Part shown: positions 43,570 through 52,016 of the stretch, one piece after another
Position numbering within the stretch: position 1 is the stretch's first letter
How the letters are laid out: the number at the start of each line of letters is the position of its first letter
Source of the DNA: Candidatus Ornithomonoglobus merdipullorum
Lineage (GTDB): Bacteria; Bacillota; Clostridia; UBA1381
DNA length: 52,088 bases
NCBI GenBank assembly: GCA_018714695.1
Contig: DVNB01000046.1
Coordinates: forward strand, 1 to 52,088
Reading direction: 5' to 3'
Program-made: the position numbers and the translations under genes
Notes under the pieces: generated by a model
The model's database searches: none
What the model saw: the letters and a program-made list of their open reading frames with translations, nothing else
What the model was told of the DNA's origin: nothing

Positions 43570-43983
43570 TCACACCTCCGCAGGCTCGCGCTTTTCTTCA
43601 AGAACCGACGTACAATTCGGGCATCGCGTTGCCAGAATATCTATCTCAGTTCTGCAGAACGGGCATTTCTTCGTCGTTGGAGTCTCCTCTTTCTTCTGCC
43701 CAAAACTCATAAGCTTGTTCACACCCTTGAGCATGCAAAATAAAATGAACGCCATTATGAGGAAGTTCACAAGCGCCGAAACAAACGACGATGCAAATCC
43801 GGCTATGTCACTCCATGTATACACAGCTGCGCCGGTTACAAAATTCAATATAGGATTTATGAGGTTATCAGTGAGTGATTTTACGATATTTGTAAAAGCC
43901 CCGCCTATTATAATACCTATCGCCATCTCAAACATGTTGCCCTTGAGCGCAAATGCCTTGAATTCCTCGATAAACTTTTTCAC
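43570..43983 (-). CDS. mscL: Large-conductance mechanosensitive channel MscL with C-terminal zinc ribbon
   Basis: A pentameric membrane channel opened by membrane tension, protecting against hypo-osmotic burst. 137 residues. KKFIEEFKAFALKGNMFEMAIGIIIGGAFTNIVKSLTDNLINPIL is the classic first helix region (TM1), followed by the periplasmic loop and TM2 (FVSALVNFLIMAFILFCMLKGVN). After this a four-Cys zinc ribbon, CPFCRTEIDILATRCPNC, replaces the usual helical tail. The start is a GTG at 43983 with AAGG eight bases upstream; a GTG three codons earlier (43992) overlaps that site. Own promoter at 44023-44051; pnp and polC follow in the same direction. Confidence 0.93.
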   Translation of the reverse strand: MKKFIEEFKAFALKGNMFEMAIGIIIGGAFTNIVKSLTDNLINPILNFVTGAAVYTWSDIAGFASSFVSALVNFLIMAFILFCMLKGVNKLMSFGQKKEETPTTKKCPFCRTEIDILATRCPNCTSVLEEKREPAEV

Positions 43984-44022
43984 AGAAATCACCTTTTCTT
44001 GCGTACCTTAAGTTATAAGTAT

Positions 44023-44051
44023 ATTCTAACACACTTTTACCCGTTATGCAA
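44023..44051 (-). promoter_or_regulatory. Promoter of mscL-pnp-polC
   Basis: On the minus strand: TTGCAT (44046-44051), a 17-bp spacer and TAGAAT (44023-44028), about 40 nt before the mscL start. Confidence 0.7.
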
Positions 44052-44061
44052 TAGTCAATTG

Positions 44062-44802
44062 TCACACCTCGCCGAGACCGTACATCGTCATCGCGAGCAC
44101 CGCCTCGCCGGCAGTCTCGGTGCGCAAAATCCTCCTTCCGAGCGTTACTGTATCTATGCCCGCATTTTTGAGTCTCTCATATTCGCCTATATCGTACCCG
44201 CCCTCGGGTCCTATCATAAATGCTGCCGTTTTTATACCGTCAGCCCCGGAAAGCACATCAGCAAGCCTCGTTTCGCTCTCGCACTCGTACGGCGCGAACC
44301 GCAGCTCCGCCTTTTTCATATCCTCAAGAGCCTCGTCAAAGGTCATAATACCGTCTATCTCAGGTATTATCCCGCGTCCTGACTGCTTCGCCGCCTCGCA
44401 GGCTATTTTGCGCCACCTTTCAAGCTTCTTCGCCTCCGCCGCAGCGCTCTCGACTTTTACGACGCAGCGCGCCATCTTTACGGGAACGATCCTCGTTATC
44501 CCGAGCTCCGTCGTTTTCTGTATGATATAGTCCATCTTCGCCGCCTTGGGAAGCCCCTGATAGAGCGTCACCGCGACCGATGGCTCCGCATCGCAGACAC
44601 AGCTGCTTTTTATCACGCATATCACCGCGCCATCCTCAAAGCGCGCTATCTCAGCCTCATAATCCAGACCGCGTCCGTCACAGACTGTTATAACGTCGCC
44701 CTCGGAAAGCCTGAGCACCTTCCTTATGTGCTTCGCATCCTCTGTCTCTATCCTTATCTCCGTATCGGTTATATTTTCTCTTGCCGTGAAAAATTTAGGC
44801 AT
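44062..44802 (-). CDS. rsmE: 16S rRNA (uracil-1498-N3)-methyltransferase
   Basis: A SPOUT-class methyltransferase that methylates U1498 in the decoding region of 16S rRNA. 246 residues. The N-terminal PUA-like domain (MPKFFTARENI ... HIRKVLRLSEGD) is followed by the trefoil-knot domain with MDYIIQKTTELGI, IACEAAKQSGR, FMIGPEGGYD and TLGRRILRTETA. It overlaps the end of the dipeptidase gene by 8 nt and closes the rnhB operon. Confidence 0.95.
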   Translation of the reverse strand: MPKFFTARENITDTEIRIETEDAKHIRKVLRLSEGDVITVCDGRGLDYEAEIARFEDGAVICVIKSSCVCDAEPSVAVTLYQGLPKAAKMDYIIQKTTELGITRIVPVKMARCVVKVESAAAEAKKLERWRKIACEAAKQSGRGIIPEIDGIMTFDEALEDMKKAELRFAPYECESETRLADVLSGADGIKTAAFMIGPEGGYDIGEYERLKNAGIDTVTLGRRILRTETAGEAVLAMTMYGLGEV

Positions 44803-45694
44803 TTTTCTCCTCTCCTATCCCGAACACCCGTTCAAAGTTCTTATGGCTGAAAAGCTCCGTCTCAGCCGCGCTCATCCCCCGCTCAGAAAGCAGATCCATG
44901 AGCCTGTAAAGTTCGCCGCAGCCGCGTATGTCCTGTGGTAAAAGCCCGTCCGTGCCGTCAAAGTCAGCACCTATCCCGACAGCGTCAATGCCGCCCAGTT
45001 CCGCCCAGTGCAGCACATGCGCCGCTGCGTCAGCTGCGCAGGCGCGATCGCTCCCGGTAAGAAACGGCGGATACAGGTTCACCCCGACACAGCCTCCGCT
45101 CCCGCGTATCAGCCGGAACATCTCATCGGTCAGATTCCGCGGATGATGGCATACCGCGCGCGAGTTCGAATGTGTCGCTATTATGGGACGGCTTGAAACA
45201 GACACCGCATCATAAAATGATCTGTCGTTAAGATGCGATACGTCAAGCAGTATCCCGACATCCTCCATACGTCTTATGACCCGCCGTCCCACCTCCGTTA
45301 TTCCCTGCGTTTCATCATCGGCGCCGCCCGCAAGCCTGTTTGAATGATTCCAAGTCAGCGCGATGCATCGGACCCCTCGTGAATACAGGATATCAACATC
45401 CTCCTCGCACCGTATCATATCTGCGCCCTCAACGGAAAGCAGCTTTTTTGTTTTTCCAAAGTCCAACTCATCAAAAAGACCGGCGATCTGCATGAGCCGC
45501 TCCATCGCACAGTCACTCTCACGCGGAGAAATAAAGCAGGCAAAAACCTGCGTATATGATCCATAAGTATCCGCGCCGCACGCGGTGAATGCGCAGTTAT
45601 CGGCATCGGTACCATCGGCTATCAGCGAAAGCGTGTCGCAGTGCGCGTCAAACACCCCGAATTCCGCCGCTCCTCTTTCAGAATGCGTTCTCAA
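44795..45694 (-). CDS. Membrane dipeptidase (peptidase M19, renal dipeptidase family)
   Basis: A zinc dipeptidase. 299 residues. Metal ligands and signature blocks are FDAHCDTLSL, LLSVEGADMI, IALTWNHSNRLAGG, LLDVSHLND, IATHSNSRAVCHHPRNLTDE and VGIGADFDGTDG. No signal peptide is visible, so it is probably cytoplasmic despite the family name. The start is taken as TTG at 45694, which has AAGGAG ten bases upstream; GTG at 45655, just before FDAHCDT, is an alternative with GAGGAG upstream. Lies between yraN and rsmE in a tight operon, overlapping both; the functional link to them is not evident. Confidence 0.9.
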   Translation of the reverse strand: MRTHSERGAAEFGVFDAHCDTLSLIADGTDADNCAFTACGADTYGSYTQVFACFISPRESDCAMERLMQIAGLFDELDFGKTKKLLSVEGADMIRCEEDVDILYSRGVRCIALTWNHSNRLAGGADDETQGITEVGRRVIRRMEDVGILLDVSHLNDRSFYDAVSVSSRPIIATHSNSRAVCHHPRNLTDEMFRLIRGSGGCVGVNLYPPFLTGSDRACAADAAAHVLHWAELGGIDAVGIGADFDGTDGLLPQDIRGCGELYRLMDLLSERGMSAAETELFSHKNFERVFGIGEEKNA

Positions 45695-46031
45695 TATGAT
45701 TGATCTCCTTTATAAGAAACATGCCCGCCCGCTCCTCGTAATAGACCTCGATAACATCGAACCGTATATCTCCGCCGTATAACGGATACTGCAGGGCGGT
45801 CCTCTTTATACGCTTCACCTTTTCACCGTTCACATACTCAGCTGCCGAGCCGTAACGGTCGTTCTTCCTCGTTTTTACCTCAACGAACACGGTACAGCCG
45901 TCCTTTTCGGCGATCAGATCGATCTCGCCGCCGCGCCGTGTGAAATTACGTTCGAGTATCGCATAACCGCGCGCGGCAAGATAATTCGCCGCCGCTTCCT
46001 CACCGTTATTTCCTATATCTCTTCTGCTCAT
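45678..46031 (-). CDS. YraN-family (UPF0102) nuclease-fold protein
   Basis: 117 residues, cytoplasmic, with an archaeal Holliday-junction-resolvase-like restriction endonuclease fold. The core motif is GGEIDLIAEKDGCTVFVEVKTRKN (Glu, Asp, Glu-x-Lys), preceded by GNNGEEAAANYLAARGYAILERN. Biological role unproven. ATG at 46031 overlaps the rnhB stop as ATGA, so it is translationally coupled; the in-frame ATG at 46070 lies inside rnhB and is rejected. The rnhB-yraN pair is conserved widely in bacteria. Confidence 0.92.
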   Translation of the reverse strand: MSRRDIGNNGEEAAANYLAARGYAILERNFTRRGGEIDLIAEKDGCTVFVEVKTRKNDRYGSAAEYVNGEKVKRIKRTALQYPLYGGDIRFDVIEVYYEERAGMFLIKEINHIENAF

Positions 46032-46660
46032 AATATGTTCTTCAAAAATGTCCTGCGGTGTATATCGCATATCCCGAGCCGTTCTATCGCCTCGTAATGC
46101 GCTTTCGTTCCGTAGCCCTTATGTTTTTCAAACCCGTAGCCGGGATATATTTCCGCTATCCGCCGCATATATCTATCCCTCGTCACCTTTGCAAGTATCG
46201 ATGCCGCGGCTATTGACATGCTCTTTGAGTCACCCTTTACAACAGTCTCACACGGCAGCTCTAGCCCCGGCGACCTGTTCCCGTCGACCAGAACAAGATC
46301 GGGTATCACATCAAGAGCTCCGACAGCGCCGCGCATAGCCTCAAACGTCGCCTGCAGTATGTTTATCTCGTCGATACGCTTTTCGTCAACGCTGTATACA
46401 GCATATGCCAGAGCCTTGTCCCTTATAACATCAAAAAGCTCCTCACGCCGTTTTTCACTAAGCTTTTTAGAATCGTTCAGACCATCTATGACTGCGTCCT
46501 CCGGCAGTACCACTGCCGCCGCTGTCACGGGTCCCGCCAGCGGGCCGCGCCCCGCCTCGTCAACTCCCGCAATCATTCCGCTCGCAAGTCTGCTCCGGTC
46601 AAATTCGAGCATCTCAGCGAGCCTCGCCGCCTCTGTCGCCTCATCCCTGCGCCTTACCAA
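46028..46660 (-). CDS. rnhB: Ribonuclease HII
   Basis: Removes ribonucleotides from DNA and RNA primers. About 210 residues. Active-site blocks: GVDEAGRGPLAGPVTAAAVVLP (Asp and Glu), LNDSKKLSEKRRE, LVDGNRSPG and VVKGDSKSMSIAAASILAKVTRDRYM. The start is set at the TTG at 46660: GGGGAGG lies five bases upstream, and a promoter (46695-46723) lies just before it. An in-frame ATG at 46723 would overlap the -35 box, so it cannot be the start. First gene of rnhB-yraN-dipeptidase-rsmE. Confidence 0.93.
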   Translation of the reverse strand: MVRRRDEATEAARLAEMLEFDRSRLASGMIAGVDEAGRGPLAGPVTAAAVVLPEDAVIDGLNDSKKLSEKRREELFDVIRDKALAYAVYSVDEKRIDEINILQATFEAMRGAVGALDVIPDLVLVDGNRSPGLELPCETVVKGDSKSMSIAAASILAKVTRDRYMRRIAEIYPGYGFEKHKGYGTKAHYEAIERLGICDIHRRTFLKNIL

Positions 46661-46694
46661 TATATCCTCCCCTTTCACAGATATCCATATAGAT

Positions 46695-46723
46695 ATTTTA
46701 CCATACCTTTTGCGGGAATGCAA
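46695..46723 (-). promoter_or_regulatory. Promoter of rnhB operon
   Basis: On the minus strand: TTGCAT (46718-46723), a 17-bp spacer and TAAAAT (46695-46700). It follows immediately after the terminator of the upstream DHHW gene. Confidence 0.75.
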
Positions 46724-46753
46724 GAAAAAAGAGACTGCTTTTTTACAGCCCCT
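46723..46753 (-). terminator. Terminator of DHHW gene
   Basis: GGGGCTG (46746-46752) pairs with CAGTCTC (46731-46737) using G-U pairs; six U follow on the minus strand, 17 nt after the stop at 46770. Confidence 0.8.
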
Positions 46754-46769
46754 TATCTCATGTCACTAT

Positions 46770-47966
46770 TTATTCCTCCACAAGCCCGTTCAGCAGCTCA
46801 CAGTAGTCACTGAACGTTGTTGTGAACACATAGTTCACAACGGCAAGCTCGTCTGCCTCATACCGCTCGATCTCCTCGTTGAGGCTTCCCTCGAACGAAC
46901 GCGGATCGATAAGTATCACCTGCTTATAGTTATTTACAAGCCACGGAACAAGCGCATTTGCATATGAATCCTTTATGACTATTATCGTCTTGCCGTCATC
47001 CATCGAGTTGTTTGTTATCTCTATAAGCGGCTGGTCACCGCCGAGGAAGAACGTATAGTCCTCTTTTTCGTAATCGAACAAAGTCGAATTCTCTCCGTAT
47101 TCGAGCGAGCTGCCGTCCTCGTATATCACACGCATGACGATGCTCAGATCATTTTCCTCCGCAACGTCATAATACTCGAGCGTATCCGCTTCCGGCTTGT
47201 CCATCTGCGACCTTGCCTTCTGATAAAGAGCGCCGTAAAACTCGCTCTCCTCCTTATATTCAAAATCGTTCTTAGACACCGCTCTTCCTCCGGACGCATC
47301 CATAAACGCCTCATAGCCGCAGTATGCTCCGTCCATGGTCCAGTGATGATCAGTCTTAAAATACAGATATCCCGTTCCCGCCTCAAGCCTTGAATACGCG
47401 TCTACCGGAGTTATCGCCGGTGCAAGCAGACGGTCTATCGACTCTATACAATCCTTCTGGCTGTCCTGCGCATTGCTGTAAAGCGGATCCTCAAACTCAA
47501 GCTGAGTGGGGACTATCATCGAATACATTTTCACATTTCCAGGGATCTCTCTCGATATATTATTCAGCGCCTCGGCATAGCCGCTTTCCACCTCCGGCTT
47601 ATTCGAGAACATTTCCATTACTTTGCCGTCGACTATCATGAGGCTTGAGTCGAGTGTCTGCGCCGTGCCTATATCCGCCGTAGTGGAGATCACCTTTCCG
47701 ACAAGCTGCGGAGTGAATCCAAAGCATGATCTTATTTTACCCGAAAGCTCCATCAGCTTGCCTCGAAAGCCTATATTGTCGTTTACGTACGAGTCAAACT
47801 CAGACGCAAACGATCCGTCCTCTATCTTCTCGGCAGTAAGCTCAGGCATTGCCGCTATCTCTCTGTTCTCAGCCTTTATGCTCTCCGTGTCCGCAGGGCT
47901 TAAAAACACCGCTGCGGAGCCGGCGAGGAGCAGTACAAAGAGCACCGTTAAAACATATTTATGCAT
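46770..47966 (-). CDS. DHHW-family protein (AlgX/AlgJ-like SGNH fold), partner of MBOAT acyltransferase
   Basis: 398 residues. One N-terminal membrane anchor (MHKYVLTVLFVLLLAGSAAVFL), then an extracellular SGNH-like domain with the defining YFKTDHHWTMDGAYCGYEAF motif near residue 210 and VIKDSYANALVPWL (Ser block, near 340). Relatives act with MBOAT proteins in O-acetylation of extracellular polysaccharide, such as alginate AlgJ/AlgX with AlgI. Start at 47966 has GGAGG eight bases upstream; the frame to 48062 overlaps the MBOAT gene. It lies 14 nt after that gene, so the two are made together. The polysaccharide target is unknown. Confidence 0.9.
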   Translation of the reverse strand: MHKYVLTVLFVLLLAGSAAVFLSPADTESIKAENREIAAMPELTAEKIEDGSFASEFDSYVNDNIGFRGKLMELSGKIRSCFGFTPQLVGKVISTTADIGTAQTLDSSLMIVDGKVMEMFSNKPEVESGYAEALNNISREIPGNVKMYSMIVPTQLEFEDPLYSNAQDSQKDCIESIDRLLAPAITPVDAYSRLEAGTGYLYFKTDHHWTMDGAYCGYEAFMDASGGRAVSKNDFEYKEESEFYGALYQKARSQMDKPEADTLEYYDVAEENDLSIVMRVIYEDGSSLEYGENSTLFDYEKEDYTFFLGGDQPLIEITNNSMDDGKTIIVIKDSYANALVPWLVNNYKQVILIDPRSFEGSLNEEIERYEADELAVVNYVFTTTFSDYCELLNGLVEE

Positions 47967-47980
47967 ATTCCCGACCTCCG

Positions 47981-49363
47981 TTAGAATCTCACATACAGGA
48001 ACGGCGTCGAGGTCGCCCCCGTAAGCAGCGCTATACATCCCACAAATATCGCGGTGAGACATATCACATCTATGACCACTCCTACTCTTTTCACTGATGT
48101 CAGATACTCATAAGCAAGCTTCGGCAGCGGTGTTGACACCAGTATGCAGGCAGCAAGCAGCCATGCGTTCGAGCACAGAAGCGATACCGTGGTCAGATCG
48201 TAGAGCTGGCAGCCTTGTCCGAAAAGATATCCGAAGAATACCCTCAGCTGTTCGAAATCGGTAAAGTAGAATATCGTCCATCCTATTACCACGGCAAACA
48301 TAGTCGTGATATTTGAGAGCACGGGGATCTTTGACCACCATTTGAAAAGCAGCTTCTCTATGACCAAAAGAGCTCCGTAATACAGTCCCCAGATCACAAA
48401 GTTCCATGACGCTCCGTGCCATAATCCCGTAAGTATCCATACCACAAAAATATTGCGCATTTGAAGACGCCTGTTTCCTCCGAGCGGTATGTAGATATAA
48501 TCCCTGAAAAAGCTGCTTAACGACATGTGCCATCTGCGCCAGAAATCCGTTACGGATCTTGATATATACGGATAGTTGAAGTTTTCCTGAAAAGTAAATC
48601 CGAGCATTCTTCCTATTCCTATCGCCATATCGGAATAACCGGAAAAATCAAAATACAGCTGGAACGTGTAGAAAATTATCCCCAGCCATGCGGAACCTGT
48701 CGTTGCATGTGTAGCACCGCCCAAAAGCAGCGAAGCCGCCTCCCCGGCATAGTCCGCAAGGATGACCTTCTTGCCCAGTCCCATTATAAACCTTTTTGAT
48801 CCCTGCGCAAAGTCCGTCGCACGCACCTGACGTTTTGCAAGACTTTTCTCAATTGCCGGGTATCTAACGATCGGTCCCGACGAGACCTTCGGAAACATGG
48901 AAACGAACATCAGAAATTTCAGGTATGATTTCTGCGCCCTCGACTCGTTTCTGTACACATCCACCACATACGAGATCATCTGGAAGGTATAGAACGATAT
49001 TCCCAAAGGCAGTATCATATCCGGCACGGGTATCGACAGATGGAACAACGAATTTATCGTTCCCGCAAAGAATGCGGCATATTTGAATACGCCGAGCATT
49101 GCAACATCAAGCACTACGGCAATTATCAGAAATACCTTTGCCCGCTTGAATCCATGGTAACGATCCATGATTATGGCCAGAATGAAATTTACAAATGATG
49201 CCGCGATCAGAAGCACAAGCGACGTCGGGTCTCCCCAGGCGTAAAACACAAGCGACGTAACGGTTATCACTATATTTCTGTAAAGAGTATTTCGAGAGAT
49301 ATTGTACAGCAGCAGAACTGCCGGCAAAAATATGCACAAAAAAGTCAGGCTTGAAAAAACCAT
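47981..49363 (-). CDS. MBOAT-family membrane O-acyltransferase (AlgI-like)
   Basis: 460 residues with about ten membrane segments. It moves acyl groups across the membrane onto wall or exopolysaccharide. FSSLTFLCIFLPAV at the start, FYTFQMISYVVDVYR, YFDFSGYSDMAIGIG, NFNYPYISRSVTDFWRRWHMSLSSFFRDYIYIPLGG and the invariant His in LTGLWHGASWNF are typical of AlgI/PatA/DltB-type proteins. GGAGG lies upstream of the ATG at 49363. Placed between rbgA and the DHHW partner; this pair interrupts the common rbgA-rnhB order. Confidence 0.94.
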   Translation of the reverse strand: MVFSSLTFLCIFLPAVLLLYNISRNTLYRNIVITVTSLVFYAWGDPTSLVLLIAASFVNFILAIIMDRYHGFKRAKVFLIIAVVLDVAMLGVFKYAAFFAGTINSLFHLSIPVPDMILPLGISFYTFQMISYVVDVYRNESRAQKSYLKFLMFVSMFPKVSSGPIVRYPAIEKSLAKRQVRATDFAQGSKRFIMGLGKKVILADYAGEAASLLLGGATHATTGSAWLGIIFYTFQLYFDFSGYSDMAIGIGRMLGFTFQENFNYPYISRSVTDFWRRWHMSLSSFFRDYIYIPLGGNRRLQMRNIFVVWILTGLWHGASWNFVIWGLYYGALLVIEKLLFKWWSKIPVLSNITTMFAVVIGWTIFYFTDFEQLRVFFGYLFGQGCQLYDLTTVSLLCSNAWLLAACILVSTPLPKLAYEYLTSVKRVGVVIDVICLTAIFVGCIALLTGATSTPFLYVRF

Positions 49364-49412
49364 CGCATATATCCTCCTTCTTCCGAAAATTATTTAAGGC
49401 ATACGCCTCGGT

Positions 49413-50300
49413 TCACGCCCGATCCTCCGTCTCTTCGCCGTCTATATCACCGGGCAGCTCCAGCGTTATCCTGCCGATCCGGCAGCCGCGGAGCTCGTCG
49501 AGCACCATATTTGCCGCTCTTTCCATATCCACCTCACCGCCGCTTATAACGAAACCGCGGCGTCTCCCTATGAGCTCAAGTATCTCATATCCCTTGAGCC
49601 CCGAAATGTCATCCTTTATCTTATATCTTTCGCACAGCTCGGAGCGATATTCATCTCTCAGATATTCACAGAGCGAATACGCCAGAAGCTCCCTGTTTAT
49701 TATCTCGTCCTTTATCGCTCCCGTATACGCGAGACGCATCGCCTGCCGTTCATCATCAAACTTCGGCGGCAATATTCCCGGCGTGTCAAGCAGCTCCGCG
49801 TCTCCCTTTATCCTGAGCCATTGCTTGCCGCGAGTAACGCCGGGGCGGTCTCCGGTCTTGGTGCTTGCCTTGCCGATAAGCCTGTTTATAAGGCTCGACT
49901 TTCCGACATTCGGTATGCCTACCATCATGAGCTTGAGAGTTCTCGTTCTTCCCCGCTCGGCATCCCGATCTATCCTGTCCTGAACAAGAGCGCGCGCCTC
50001 TGAGAGGACCTTGTTTATCCCCTGCCCGGTCGTACAGCTTATAGGTATCACTTTAAGTCCGCGAGCTGCATACCAATTTATCCAGAGCTCCGTCTTTTCC
50101 CTATCGGCAAGATCCGCCTTGTTCATAACAAGAAGTCTCGGCTTGTTCTTTATTATATCATCAAAATTCGGGTTCCTGCCCGAAAACGGTATCCTGGCAT
50201 CAAGTATCTCAACAACGACATCTATCATCTTCAGATTGTCCTCTATCAGCCTTCTGGTTTTCGCCATGTGTCCCGGATACCATTGAAGTGTATTCTGCAT
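49413..50300 (-). CDS. rbgA: Ribosome biogenesis GTPase RbgA (YlqF)
   Basis: A circularly permuted GTPase needed for late assembly of the 50S subunit. 295 residues. The motif order is permuted as expected: G4 LVMNKADL, G5-like ISCTTGQG, then G1 GIPNVGKSSLINRLIGK, G2 PGVTRG and G3 DTPGILPP. HMAKTRRLIEDNLKMIDVVVEILDARIPFSGRNP precedes. The C-terminal RNA-binding (ANTAR-like) part ends near residue 280. AAGGAG lies before the ATG at 50300. The gene starts after the lepB terminator but is in the conserved rplS-lepB-rbgA order. Confidence 0.96.
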   Translation of the reverse strand: MQNTLQWYPGHMAKTRRLIEDNLKMIDVVVEILDARIPFSGRNPNFDDIIKNKPRLLVMNKADLADREKTELWINWYAARGLKVIPISCTTGQGINKVLSEARALVQDRIDRDAERGRTRTLKLMMVGIPNVGKSSLINRLIGKASTKTGDRPGVTRGKQWLRIKGDAELLDTPGILPPKFDDERQAMRLAYTGAIKDEIINRELLAYSLCEYLRDEYRSELCERYKIKDDISGLKGYEILELIGRRRGFVISGGEVDMERAANMVLDELRGCRIGRITLELPGDIDGEETEDRA

Positions 50301-50335
50301 ATATTTCTCCTTTTTGCCGCTAATTTCCGCATTTC

Positions 50336-50382
50336 AAAAGAAAAGCGTGACATCCCGAATTTCCCTCCGCGGCTGTCACGCT
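50336..50382 (-). terminator. Terminator of lepB
   Basis: AGCGTGACA (50374-50382, minus) pairs with TGTCACGCT (50344-50352, minus), followed by UUUCUUUU. Confidence 0.8.
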
Positions 50383-50422
50383 GTGCCATGAAACGAGCAG
50401 ATCGGCTTTGATCCGTCTTCGT

Positions 50423-51139
50423 TTATTTCGTTGTTCCTATAGCGTTGAACGGGAATATTCTGAGCTGCGACTTGCCGAGCACCGCTTCTGTCTCGACCTG
50501 TCCGAGCCTCGACGAACGGCTGTCGAGCGAATTTCCCCTGTTGTCGCCCATTACAAACACACAGCCCTCGTCTACCGTTATGGGATATTCGACCGTTGAG
50601 TCTATCGAGTACGTCTCACCGCTGTAATACGGCTCGTAAAGCTCCTCGCCGTCAACGTAGACCTTTCCGTCTCTCAAATCTACCGTCTGTCCCTCTGTCG
50701 CTATGACTCTCTTTACGAAATATACCTTTTTAACATCCTCGGGAAGATCAAAACCCAATACGAACTTATCCCACCACGAAAGCTCATCCTTGCCCTCGCT
50801 CTCGGCAATTCTGTCATAATATTCCTCACGCAGATGATACGTACTGTCAAGTATTATTATATCACCCTGCTCGGGTTCATACCCGAGTTTTGTGACTATC
50901 AGTCTGTCTCCGTCGTGCAGGGTCGGATCCATGCTGTGTCCGTCGACCTTCACGACATCAAAAAACACCTGCTTTATCACAAACGCTATAACTATCGCAA
51001 TGGCTATGGAGTAGACCCATTCGAAGATCTCCCTCAAAGCGCTCTTTTTTTTCGTTTTTTTGCCCGTCTTTTTATCATCTGTGACGGCGCTTACCTCTGT
51101 CCCGGTCTCGTTACCGAGCTCCTCATTGTTGTATTCCAT
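50423..51139 (-). CDS. lepB: Signal peptidase I
   Basis: Cleaves signal peptides from exported proteins at the outer face of the membrane. 238 residues. A cytoplasmic Lys/Thr-rich N-terminus of about 30 residues, one membrane segment (ALREIFEWVYSIAIAIVIAFVIKQVFF), catalytic Ser in VDGHSMDPTLHDGD, catalytic Lys in VKRVIATEGQTVDL, and the C-terminal box GDNRGNSLDSRSSRLG. An insert between the Ser and Lys boxes (YYDRIAESEGKDELSWWDKF) is longer than the minimal form. The start at 51139 (MEYNNEELGNE) has GGAGG upstream; 51163 is the alternative. Confidence 0.95.
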   Translation of the reverse strand: MEYNNEELGNETGTEVSAVTDDKKTGKKTKKKSALREIFEWVYSIAIAIVIAFVIKQVFFDVVKVDGHSMDPTLHDGDRLIVTKLGYEPEQGDIIILDSTYHLREEYYDRIAESEGKDELSWWDKFVLGFDLPEDVKKVYFVKRVIATEGQTVDLRDGKVYVDGEELYEPYYSGETYSIDSTVEYPITVDEGCVFVMGDNRGNSLDSRSSRLGQVETEAVLGKSQLRIFPFNAIGTTK

Positions 51140-51270
51140 CTTATAAGACACCTCCGACAGCAAATATCTCCCTGATCAAAAAACAAATACCCGGTCAATT
51201 AAACAAATTGGGAGCATTGCTGCTCCCGTAATAGATATATCGCCCGGTAATTCTCAGCTTTCAGGAGCAA

Positions 51271-51306
51271 TTAAGTAAGAAATCATGCGCCGCTTGCGCG
51301 GCGCAT
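51271..51306 (-). terminator. Hairpin after rplS, weak terminator
   Basis: A perfect 9-bp stem ATGCGCCGC / GCGGCGCAT (51285-51293 with 51298-51306) lies 23 nt after the rplS stop, followed only by GAUUUCUUACUU. It may allow read-through to lepB. A second small stem GGGAGC/GCTCCC lies near 51210-51228. Confidence 0.45.
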
Positions 51307-51328
51307 AAACCGCAGTGTGAAACAGCGG

Positions 51329-51679
51329 TCAGATCTTTTCCTTAACCTTAGCAGCCTTACCTACTCTGTCACGGAGATAGAACAGCTTAGCACGGCGAAC
51401 CTTACCGTGTCTTACGATCTCTACCTTCTCAACATTCGGTGAATTTATCGGCCATGTCTTCTCAACGCCTACGCCGTAAGAAACACGTCTTGCGGTGAAC
51501 GTTCTGCCGATACCGCCGCCCTGAATTTTGATGATCGTTCCTTCAAACATCTGAGTTCTGGTTCTTGAACCCTCAACGATCTTCTGATATACCTTTACGG
51601 TATCTCCGACCTTAAGCTCCGGAAGGTCGTTTCTTATCTGGTCTTTTGTGATAGAATCAAGAATTTCTTTTGTGTTCAT
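51329..51679 (-). CDS. rplS: 50S ribosomal protein L19
   Basis: A large-subunit protein at the 30S-50S interface. 116 residues, normal length. [95 protein letters not shown] is complete and conserved along its whole length. AAGGAGG lies before the ATG at 51679. It normally follows rpsP-rimM-trmD; here those genes are absent upstream and rplS has its own promoter. Confidence 0.98.
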   Translation of the reverse strand: MNTKEILDSITKDQIRNDLPELKVGDTVKVYQKIVEGSRTRTQMFEGTIIKIQGGGIGRTFTARRVSYGVGVEKTWPINSPNVEKVEIVRHGKVRRAKLFYLRDRVGKAAKVKEKI

Positions 51680-51703
51680 GATCTATTCCTCCTTTAAAAT
51701 CCT

Positions 51704-51738
51704 GGATATTCGTGCCGACCATAGGCAGAGGACTATCC
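51704..51738 (-). promoter_or_regulatory. Possible L19 autoregulatory leader hairpin
   Basis: In the rplS leader, GGATA (51734-51738, minus) pairs with TATCC (51704-51708, minus), enclosing a smaller GCC/GGC pair. L19 leaders with autoregulatory structure are known in Firmicutes. I recognise the position and stem but cannot check it against the consensus. Confidence 0.4.
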
Positions 51739-51751
51739 GTAATACTTCAAC

Positions 51752-51780
51752 ATTATATCACAGACGGCAGATTAATGCAA
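51752..51780 (-). promoter_or_regulatory. Promoter of rplS
   Basis: On the minus strand: TTGCAT (51775-51780), a 17-bp spacer and TATAAT (51752-51757). The leader is about 65 nt. Confidence 0.85.
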
Positions 51781-51860
51781 GCATTTTTTTTTATTACAGT
51801 GACAAAATTCATATCATAAAGCCGTCAAAATATTGTGCATAATGTTTTAAATTGCCTTAT

Positions 51861-52016
51861 TTACAGAGACTCCATTGAAAGAAAATCCCTAAGCTTTATA
51901 TGCCGCACGGCACTTGTCGAATAATCTATATCATCATTTGTTATAATAATCTTCTGCGATAGATTATCTATGTTTTTAAATGCCGCAAACAAATCTCGGT
52001 GTGTCACCGGTATCAT
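51861..52016 (-). pseudogene. C-terminal remnant, possibly of a DUF4143-type AAA ATPase
   Basis: A 51-codon frame ends in KIIITNDDIDYSTS...RHIKLRDFL, a pattern like the C-termini of DUF4143 AAA-type proteins. No ribosome site precedes its ATG, and the frame upstream closes at 52029, where transposase-like sequence begins. I read it as the tail of a gene cut by a rearrangement. Family assignment is tentative. Confidence 0.4.
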
